DNA from: Solirubrobacterales bacterium
GTDB taxonomy: Bacteria > Actinomycetota > Thermoleophilia > Solirubrobacterales > Solirubrobacteraceae
Direction of reading: 5' to 3'
Length of the DNA: 11,917 nucleotides
Assembly (NCBI GenBank): GCA_003134675.1
Contig: PLBZ01000051.1
Coordinates: 1 to 11,917 of the forward strand
The notes below the pieces were generated by a model. That model was not told where the DNA came from. It did not search any database and saw only the letters and a program-made list of their open reading frames with translations. The translations under genes and the position numbers were made by a program. Shown one piece after another: positions 1 through 4,481 of the stretch; within the stretch, counting starts at the first letter, position 1; each line of letters starts with the position of its first letter.

Positions 1-174
1 GAGTGGCAGGTGTCCTCGCCGCCCCCGATCTTCAACTTCGACCGCCTCCCGACGGTCGTGGGCGGTCCGTACGAGTATGGCGTGCCCGGCGCGGTCCACG
101 GCATCTTCGCGCCGACGCCGACGCCGGCCCCGGCCGGAGCCGGTTCGAGCATCGTCCGGGCACCGAGCGAATGA
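1..174 (+). CDS. ctaD: cytochrome c oxidase subunit I, C-terminal end (partial)
   Basis: The window opens inside this gene; only the last 57 codons are present, reading in frame from base 1 to a TGA at 172-174. The visible start, EWQVSSPPPIFNFDRLP, matches the conserved tail of haem-copper oxidase subunit I, where a Trp plus SPPP-x-x-NF motif follows the last membrane helix. A short Pro/Ala-rich extension follows (TPTPAPAGAG). Subunit I carries haem a, haem a3 and CuB and reduces oxygen in the cell membrane; none of those ligand residues fall in this fragment. It is followed 16 bases later by a stress-like protein and then by subunit III, which supports the call. Identity rests on a short tail plus the neighbours, but the tail is distinctive. 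Confidence 0.88.
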   Translation, partial: EWQVSSPPPIFNFDRLPTVVGGPYEYGVPGAVHGIFAPTPTPAPAGAGSSIVRAPSE

Positions 175-176
175 GC

Positions 177-185
177 GGAGGGGGA
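177..185 (+). promoter_or_regulatory. ribosome binding site fixing a GTG start
   Basis: GGAGGGGAG lies 5 bases ahead of the GTG at 191. It is one of the strongest Shine-Dalgarno matches in the window and decides this start. The reading frame stays open further upstream to an ATG at 77, but that stretch overlaps the end of ctaD. Confidence 0.75.
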
Positions 186-190
186 GTCCG

Positions 191-1060
191 GTGAAGGAAC
201 TCCTGGTGGTGGCCAATCGGACGCTCGGCGGGAAGAAGCTGCTCGACGCCGTTCGCGCGCGCGCCGCATCCGGCGATGTCCGCTTCCGCCTGATCGTGCC
301 CCAGAGCAAGCCCTCGACGGGCCTTGTGATCTACGACGATGCCGTCCGCGAATCCGCCCAGGTGCGCGTCGACCTGGCGCTGTCGGCGGTCTCGCCCGAG
401 GGCATCGACGCGCGCGGTCCAGTCGGAGATCCCGACCCGTTCCTGGCCACCATGGACGCGCTCGCCGAGCGCCGTCCCGATGAGATCATCCTCTCGACCC
501 ATCCCGCGACGCACTCCGGCTGGCTGCGGCGGGACCTGATCGAACGCATCCAGAACGCCTCGGGATTACCGGTGGAGCACATCGTCACGGATCTCGAGCA
601 GGAAGGCCTCCCCTTCAAGGTGACGCTCGTGATCGCCAGCAAGACCTCGAGCGGCGAGGAGCTGCTCGAGCACCTCCAGAAGAAGGCCGCCGACGGGGGC
701 ACACAGCCCGAAGGGCTGGGTCGGCATGTGTTCATCGCCGTGATCCCGCTGCAGGACGGCAGCGGCACGGCCCCGCGCGAGGCGCGCGCGCGTCTGGCGG
801 CGATGCTCGACCGGCTGCACGCGGCCGAGCTGATCGGCTCGGGCATGATCGGCGATCCCGACCCTTATACCGCTGCCATCAATGCGCTGGAGCTGTTCAG
901 GGTCGACGACGTGGTGATCTCCACGCTTCCAAACGAGCGCTCCGGATGGATGCGCACAAACTTGATCGAGCGCATACGCCACGCCACCTCAGCAAAGGTC
1001 GAGCACGTGGTCGTCGATCTACAGGCCAACACGACAGCGGCTCCAGCCGCAGCGGGGTAA
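191..1060 (+). CDS. tandem universal-stress-like (UspA-type) protein in the oxidase operon
   Basis: A 289-residue soluble protein made of two similar halves about 142 residues apart. Each half opens with a hydrophobic strand (KELLVVANR at 2-10; FKVTLVIAS at 142-150). Each then has a GDPDP motif (79-83; 221-225), an ISTLP/LSTHP strand, SGW-(L/M)-R-x-(D/N)LIERI (109-120; 251-262) and VEH-(I/V)-V-x-DL (128-135; 270-277). This strand-helix pattern resembles the universal stress protein fold, seen in actinobacteria as tandem copies. The usual ATP-binding G-2x-G-9x-G-S/T motif is not evident, so nucleotide binding is doubtful. No signal peptide or membrane helix is seen. The stop is 8 bases before the ATG of ctaE, so it is almost certainly co-transcribed with the oxidase. 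A regulatory or sensing role in respiration is inference only; the fold assignment is moderately sure. Confidence 0.78.
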   Translation: MKELLVVANRTLGGKKLLDAVRARAASGDVRFRLIVPQSKPSTGLVIYDDAVRESAQVRVDLALSAVSPEGIDARGPVGDPDPFLATMDALAERRPDEIILSTHPATHSGWLRRDLIERIQNASGLPVEHIVTDLEQEGLPFKVTLVIASKTSSGEELLEHLQKKAADGGTQPEGLGRHVFIAVIPLQDGSGTAPREARARLAAMLDRLHAAELIGSGMIGDPDPYTAAINALELFRVDDVVISTLPNERSGWMRTNLIERIRHATSAKVEHVVVDLQANTTAAPAAAG

Positions 1061-1064
1061 GGAG
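1061..1064 (+). promoter_or_regulatory. ribosome binding site for subunit III
   Basis: GGAG begins immediately after the upstream TAA stop (1058-1060) and sits 4 bases ahead of the ATG at 1069. It supports this ATG over earlier in-frame starts that would overlap the preceding gene, and suggests ribosomes pass directly from one gene to the next. Confidence 0.6.
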
Positions 1065-1068
1065 ACCG

Positions 1069-1683
1069 ATGGAGGCAGCCAGTATCGCTCACTCGGCCGG
1101 CCAGGGCGAGCACCACGGCCCGCCGGCGGCGCACCGCAGCTCGCGCGTCGAGCCCCAGTTGCTGGGGATGCTGCTTTTCATCATCTCCGAGGTGATGGTC
1201 TTCGGGGCGTTCTTCACGGCCTACTTCTTCATCCGCGTCGCCCAAGGCGAGCCGTGGCCGGCCCCCGGGACACAGCTGCCCGTGGCGGTGGCCGGCTTCA
1301 ACACCGCGATCCTGATGTCCTCCTCGTTCACGCTGCATTGGGCTGAGACATCGCTCAAGAGGGGCAACCGCTTCGGTCTGAAGGCGGGCATCCTCACGAC
1401 GTTCCTCCTCGGCTGCACGTTCCTGTTCATTCAGATCAACGAGTACGCCAACATCGGCTTTGCTCCCCAAGACCACGCCCAGCAGACGATCTTCTACTCG
1501 CTCACCGGTCTGCACGGCGCTCACGTATTCATCGGCTTGGTGCTGCTGCTGATCGTGACCATCCGTGCATTCCGCGGGCATTACAGCCCCGAGGAGCACC
1601 GCGGCGTCGAGGTGCCAGGCATCTACTGGCACTTCGTAGACATCATGTGGCTTGTCGTGTACACCACGGTCTACCTGATCTAG
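1069..1683 (+). CDS. ctaE: cytochrome c oxidase subunit III
   Basis: A 204-residue membrane protein, the third core subunit of the aa3-type oxidase, which stabilises subunit I and its proton uptake. Five hydrophobic helices are visible at about 31-56, 72-94, 107-124, 140-165 and 183-203. This is the short form that lacks the first two helices of the seven-helix type, as is usual in many actinobacteria and in bacterial subunit III split forms. Family signatures are LLFIISEVMVFGAFF with the conserved Glu at 41, LTGLHGAHVFIG at 145-156, and IYWHFVDIMWLVVY near the C terminus. The N-terminal 25 residues are His-rich and hydrophilic (HHGPPAAH). It follows ctaD and the stress-like gene in the same operon. 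No subunit II or IV is visible in the window; a 36-codon membrane peptide follows 19 bases later. Confidence 0.96.
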   Translation: MEAASIAHSAGQGEHHGPPAAHRSSRVEPQLLGMLLFIISEVMVFGAFFTAYFFIRVAQGEPWPAPGTQLPVAVAGFNTAILMSSSFTLHWAETSLKRGNRFGLKAGILTTFLLGCTFLFIQINEYANIGFAPQDHAQQTIFYSLTGLHGAHVFIGLVLLLIVTIRAFRGHYSPEEHRGVEVPGIYWHFVDIMWLVVYTTVYLI

Positions 1684-1702
1684 GCCAGCTCCGCCCTTCG
1701 CC

Positions 1703-1813
1703 ATGCTCAACCCCCTGCGCTCCGAGGACGAGGCGTTTCGCTTCCTGCTCTACGCGTTCGTGGTGATCGCTGTGATCGTGTGCTTGGTGCTCGTCCTGCG
1801 CGCGCTTATTTGA
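1703..1813 (+). CDS. 36-residue single-helix membrane peptide downstream of ctaE
   Basis: A short open frame from ATG 1703 to TGA 1811-1813 encodes 36 residues: a charged N terminus (MLNPLRSEDEAFR), then one hydrophobic helix at about 14-33 (FLLYAFVVIAVIVCLVLVL), ending RALI. It starts 19 bases after the ctaE stop on the same strand. Tiny one-helix subunits are common beside oxidase genes, so an accessory oxidase subunit is possible. I do not recognise a named family, and calling it subunit IV would be a guess. No good Shine-Dalgarno sequence precedes the ATG, which weakens the case. Its last 8 bases overlap the 3' end of the opposing cytochrome gene. Confidence 0.5.
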   Translation: MLNPLRSEDEAFRFLLYAFVVIAVIVCLVLVLRALI

Positions 1814-1825
1814 CCGTCAGCGTGC
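1800..1825. terminator. possible hairpin at the overlapping convergent stops
   Basis: GCGCGC (1800-1805) can pair with GCGTGC (1820-1825), with one G-U pair. The 14-base loop contains exactly the two overlapping stop codons of the convergent genes. There is no T run, so this is not a standard intrinsic terminator. In sequence this GC-rich the pairing could be chance. Confidence 0.2.
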
Positions 1826-2561
1826 CGTACATCCCCGCTGCGCGGTGACCAGGCGCCTCGCAGAAGAACGTGTAGGCGCCCGGCTTCAGGTTGACGGTCA
1901 CCGAGGCGGTGCCCTTGGTCGTGAACGGGCTGGCACCGAGCCTCGCTGCACCCCCAGTTGCCCCATGTGCGCCAGATTCGATGGCGATGTTGTGCGATAC
2001 CCCGGACATGTTCGGCATTTCGATGATGACCGATCCGGGCGTTGCAATCGCCTTGTTGGTCAGGTAGGCGAGCTGTCCGCTGGGACTCGCTGGGATCTGA
2101 AGCTTGCCGCCCTTCTCCACGGCGGGCTTGCCGGCCCCTGGGGCTTCGACGGCACTGCCCAACAGGCCGGTGTCCTGGCCGGACCGGTCGACCGACTGGG
2201 CCACGTAAGCGGCGATGTCGCTCAGCTGCGTCCCACCGGCCAGCCCTTTTGGCATCACACCTTCGCGGTTGGGGTTGAGCACTTGGCCGCTAACAACCCC
2301 TTCGATCGTGCTGCGCTTGAGACCTTCGGCGATGCTCTGGCGGAAGGCTTCGTCGAAGTTCGGTCCTACGAGGCCTTTGGTGCCCGCCCGCGCGAGCGTG
2401 TGGCAGGAGCCGCACTTAGCGACGAACTGCTGCTTGCCCACGATCAGATTGGCGTTGTCCTCGCGCTTGACCGCGCAGCCGCTCGCGCCCAGCAACAGGC
2501 CACCCGTCGTGGCGAGAAGGCCGAGATTGTGCAGAGTTCTGGAGGTGAGGAATGGGGGCAT
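1806..2561 (-). CDS. lipoprotein fusing c-type cytochrome and cupredoxin domains
   Basis: A 251-residue exported electron carrier. The N terminus has a signal peptide ending in a weak lipobox (GASGC, Cys29). A class I cytochrome c domain follows at about 38-125, with haem-binding CGSCH at 50-54 and a probable axial Met at 103 (VMPKGL). After an Ala/Gly/Pro-rich linker (about 126-158) comes a cupredoxin domain at about 170-251, with type 1 copper ligands His190, Cys234, His239 and Met244 in SHNIAI and FFCEAPGHRAAGM. It therefore carries one haem and one copper on the outer face of the membrane. Convergent placement against ctaE suggests it delivers electrons to the oxidase; that is inference. 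The ATG at 2561 is chosen because a -10-like TAGAGT sits just upstream and the signal peptide begins there. A TTG at 2618 would add 19 residues with no ribosome site. Confidence 0.88.
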   Translation of the reverse strand: MPPFLTSRTLHNLGLLATTGGLLLGASGCAVKREDNANLIVGKQQFVAKCGSCHTLARAGTKGLVGPNFDEAFRQSIAEGLKRSTIEGVVSGQVLNPNREGVMPKGLAGGTQLSDIAAYVAQSVDRSGQDTGLLGSAVEAPGAGKPAVEKGGKLQIPASPSGQLAYLTNKAIATPGSVIIEMPNMSGVSHNIAIESGAHGATGGAARLGASPFTTKGTASVTVNLKPGAYTFFCEAPGHRAAGMYGTLTVK

Positions 2562-2571
2562 CGGCGGCGGA

Positions 2572-2577
2572 ACTCTA
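2572..2577 (-). promoter_or_regulatory. -10-like element for the cytochrome-cupredoxin gene
   Basis: Read on the - strand, TAGAGT matches the TAnAnT core of a -10 element and ends 10 bases before the ATG at 2561. Transcription would begin within a few bases of the start codon, giving a very short or no leader. No Shine-Dalgarno sequence is present, which fits. No convincing -35 was found. Confidence 0.4.
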
Positions 2578-2627
2578 TCCAAAGGGCAGGCGGCTGCACC
2601 GGTGGGCACCTCCGCCAAGCGCTTCGC

Positions 2628-2633
2628 TAGAGT
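2628..2633 (+). promoter_or_regulatory. -10-like element for the zinc-ribbon gene
   Basis: TAGAGT ends 7 bases before the GTG at 2641, so transcription would begin at or next to the start codon: a leaderless transcript. This would explain why the gene has no ribosome binding site, and it supports the GTG at 2641 as the start. No clear -35 lies upstream. Confidence 0.4.
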
Positions 2634-2640
2634 TCGCGCC

Positions 2641-2937
2641 GTGAGGACGAGCCAGCGCTATCGGCTGCGTAACCCCGCCAGCGGACGGGAGATCGTGATC
2701 GAGGCCGACCGATCGGAGATCGGCCAGCAGGAGATCTACCTCGACCGTGAAACGGGCGAGCCGCTGGAGATAGTGGGCGAGTTACTGCCGCTCGCTCCCT
2801 CCGCCTCGCGGTTGCCATGGGCCGTGGAGAACATGCGCTTCTGCTCGTGGTGCGACCAGCTCGCCCAAAAGGATCTGAACGACTGCCCCACCTGCTCTCG
2901 CCGCATGGGCCCGCTCGCGTCGAGGACGTCTAGTTGA
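2641..2937 (+). CDS. small zinc-ribbon protein of unknown function
   Basis: A 98-residue soluble protein. Residues 1-50 are rich in charged residues and predicted short strands (RYRLRNPASGREIVIEA, IYLDRETGEPLEIVGEL). Residues 66-88 form a four-cysteine metal site, CSWC (68-71) and CPTC (82-85), ten residues apart, typical of a small zinc ribbon. The short Ser/Arg tail has no feature. I do not recognise a named family; DNA, RNA or protein binding are all possible. The frame is open upstream, but the GTG at 2641 is favoured by the -10-like element just ahead. Its last four bases (TTGA) overlap the start of the next gene, a lipoprotein, implying coupled translation. It is divergent from the cytochrome-cupredoxin gene, so the two may be regulated together. 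Confidence 0.75.
   Translation: MRTSQRYRLRNPASGREIVIEADRSEIGQQEIYLDRETGEPLEIVGELLPLAPSASRLPWAVENMRFCSWCDQLAQKDLNDCPTCSRRMGPLASRTSS
2922..2926 (+). promoter_or_regulatory. ribosome binding site for a TTG start
   Basis: GAGGA inside the 3' end of the zinc-ribbon gene lies 7 bases ahead of the TTG at 2934. With the TTGA start/stop overlap it supports the rare TTG as the true start of the lipoprotein gene. Confidence 0.5.
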
Positions 2938-3335
2938 GGACCGCCGGCCTCGCGGCGAGCTTTGTGCTGCTGTGCGGCGTAGGCCTCAGCGCCTGCGGAG
3001 GCGGAAGCAGCGTCAGCGACGCGGTGCCGAAGAGCACGCCCGATATCACTCCGCCGACCGACACAAGCGCCGAAAAAGCCTCGGTGCAGACAACGTCAAC
3101 CTCCACGACTCAGACCAAATCCACAGGCACCTCCACGGAAGGCTCTTCGGAATCCTCGAGCGGAGAAGGCGGCGGCAGCGAAGCTGGTGAAGAAGCGAAA
3201 AGCAGCGAAGGCTCGAGCAAAGCGGGCGGAGGCAGCGCGGCGGGCGGCACCTCTGCGGAAGAAAAAGCTTCTAGCGAAAAATCCGCAGCGCCTTCAAGCC
3301 CCACCGGCGGCGCCGGCGCGCCCTCGGGCAAATAA
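2934..3335 (+). CDS. Ser/Gly/Glu-rich lipoprotein, function unknown
   Basis: A 133-residue predicted lipoprotein. The signal peptide (RTAGLAASFVLLCGVGLSAC) ends in a good lipobox, LSAC, with Cys21 as the lipidation site. All the rest is low-complexity and probably disordered: Thr/Ser/Pro-rich at about 25-70, then Ser/Gly/Glu/Ala/Lys-rich to the end, with no recognisable fold, no further Cys and almost no aromatic residues. Such tails often act as flexible spacers through the cell wall, but that is inference. The TTG start overlaps the stop of the zinc-ribbon gene by four bases. The signal peptide shows the frame is real, despite the biased composition that could otherwise suggest a chance frame. 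The stop is two bases from the stop of the convergent secreted-protein gene. Confidence 0.72.
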   Translation: MRTAGLAASFVLLCGVGLSACGGGSSVSDAVPKSTPDITPPTDTSAEKASVQTTSTSTTQTKSTGTSTEGSSESSSGEGGGSEAGEEAKSSEGSSKAGGGSAAGGTSAEEKASSEKSAAPSSPTGGAGAPSGK

Positions 3336-3345
3336 CTCTAGGGCG
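3319..3345. terminator. possible bidirectional hairpin at convergent stops
   Basis: CGCCCT at 3319-3324 pairs exactly with AGGGCG at 3340-3345. The 15-base loop is the most A/T-rich part of the region and holds the TAA of the lipoprotein gene and most of the stop of the opposing gene. No T run follows on either strand. The position makes a shared terminator plausible, but the stem is short. Confidence 0.3.
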
Positions 3346-4012
3346 TAGAGATCACGGTGGCGCTGTAAGTCAGGCGCGCGGTGAGATACAGGCAGTAGTA
3401 CTGCACCGCCGTGCCGAGGAGCGTGTGCGTGGTCTGGGCGCTCGTACTCGTACATTGGCTTTTCGGTCGGCTGGCGCGCCAGGAGGTCGCGTTGGTGAAG
3501 CCTAGCGCCAACGCCGGCGCCCAGGAGGGCACGGTCAGCGCGATGACGTCGCCCTTTTTGACCTGGAGCGTGGCGGCCAGCGGAAACTGAGCGGTTTTGC
3601 CGAAGTAGGGTTCGAGCTTGACGAGCGGACTCTGCGCGATCAGCTTGTAGGTGAGGTTCGGCTTCTTCTGGGGCCGTAGGATCGCGACCCCCGCTTCGGA
3701 GGACCCACCCTCATTGGCATTGAAGAACTTGATCTGGGTGGCGTTCGGCTTACCGAGCACGATCGTCCAGGCCACGAGCGTGCCGCTGCGAGGGGCAGCC
3801 AACGGGTTGTGGGTGCTGCCGACCTTCACCTGGAAGCCAGTCGTGCGACTGACGGCCAAGCACGGGCTGGTGGGGCAGCTGGGCGTGGTCGGAGGCGTGG
3901 TTTCGCCGATGATGCCCACTTCGGTGAGGGTCGCGGGGGCGAGGGAGGGCAACGCCAGCAGCAGCGTGAGGGCCCCCAGAATCGCAGTGGTTGTGCGTCG
4001 CATATGCGTCAT
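3338..4012 (-). CDS. secreted protein of unknown function
   Basis: A 224-residue exported protein. Residues 1-27 form a Sec signal peptide: basic MTHMRRTTT, a hydrophobic core (AILGALTLLLALPSL), and a likely cut after APA. The mature part has four cysteines (46, 51, 187, 207) that could form two disulphides. It is rich in predicted beta strands (SGTLVAWTIVLGK, TYKLIAQSPLVKL, LQVKKGDVIALTVPSWAPAL). It has no catalytic motif, membrane helix or anchor that I can identify. The overall style (signal peptide, GTLVAW strand, KKGDVIAL strand) recalls beta-rich secreted proteins of unknown function seen in Solirubrobacterales; this is a memory-based impression. It is the last gene of the long - strand series, 34 bases after the HIT gene, and may share its transcript. 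ATG 4012 is chosen; ATG 4003 is equally possible and drops only MTH. Confidence 0.75.
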   Translation of the reverse strand: MTHMRRTTTAILGALTLLLALPSLAPATLTEVGIIGETTPPTTPSCPTSPCLAVSRTTGFQVKVGSTHNPLAAPRSGTLVAWTIVLGKPNATQIKFFNANEGGSSEAGVAILRPQKKPNLTYKLIAQSPLVKLEPYFGKTAQFPLAATLQVKKGDVIALTVPSWAPALALGFTNATSWRASRPKSQCTSTSAQTTHTLLGTAVQYYCLYLTARLTYSATVISTP

Positions 4013-4046
4013 TGAACACGCCCGCAAGGCAGATGGTGCGGTCGAA

Positions 4047-4469
4047 TTAAGTTCGCGGCGCGGCCGCGAGTTCCTGCGCGGCAGCCGCGATCTCCGCCGG
4101 ATCGCCGGGCACGGGCACCCAGGGTAGCCGCAGCGGATCGTCAACGTAGCGCGGGATGACGTGGACGTGGAAGTGGAAGACGGTCTGCCAGGCGACGGCG
4201 CCGCAGGAGTTGACCAGGTTGACGCCGTCGGCCCGCAACAGCTCCTTCGCGCGTACCGCCTGACGTTGCGAGGCGATCGCCACCGCGCGCAGGTCCTCGG
4301 CATCGACGCTCAACAGATCCGCGGCGTGCGTACGTGGAATCACGAGCATGTGTCCGCGTGTGGCAGGGTTGATGTCCATAAAGGTCACCGTGCGCTCGTC
4401 TTCGCCGACGATCGTTGCGGGTATCTCGCCCGCGAGGATCTTGCAGAAGATGCAGTCCGGATCAGTCAT
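4047..4469 (-). CDS. HIT-family nucleotide hydrolase
   Basis: A 140-residue protein of the histidine triad superfamily, Hint branch, which hydrolyses purine nucleoside phosphoramidates and similar nucleotide conjugates in the cytoplasm. The triad HFHVHVI is at 99-105, with His101 or His103 as the expected nucleophile position. The N terminus CIFCKILAGEIPA is typical and contains a CxxC (6-9) that can bind zinc with His48 and a triad histidine. The strand FMDINPATRGHMLVIPRTH (30-48) is also standard. Length matches bacterial homologues. The gene starts 12 bases after the nucleotidyltransferase stop and so is probably co-transcribed. The ATG has no strong Shine-Dalgarno sequence, consistent with reinitiation from the gene before. 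The exact substrate cannot be told from sequence. Confidence 0.93.
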   Translation of the reverse strand: MTDPDCIFCKILAGEIPATIVGEDERTVTFMDINPATRGHMLVIPRTHAADLLSVDAEDLRAVAIASQRQAVRAKELLRADGVNLVNSCGAVAWQTVFHFHVHVIPRYVDDPLRLPWVPVPGDPAEIAAAAQELAAAPRT

Positions 4470-4481
4470 CTCAGGAGAAGC

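Larger units (their letters stand above)
2570..2635. repeat. 8-base inverted repeat in the divergent intergenic region
   Basis: GAACTCTA at 2570-2577 is the exact reverse complement of TAGAGTTC at 2628-2635, with 50 bases between the arms. Both arms lie in the 79-base region between the divergent cytochrome and zinc-ribbon genes, and each points towards one gene. The reading preferred here is a pair of matching -10 elements; a two-site operator is the alternative. Confidence 0.5.

Noticed and set aside
3116..3290. Repetitive Ser/Gly/Glu codons in the lipoprotein gene looked like a tandem DNA repeat.
   Set aside because: No unit recurs exactly at the base level. It is low-complexity protein coding rather than a DNA repeat array.
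4060..4067. NotI-type palindrome GCGGCCGC, here and at 11881-11888.
   Set aside because: Eight-base GC palindromes are expected in sequence this GC-rich and encode ordinary residues.
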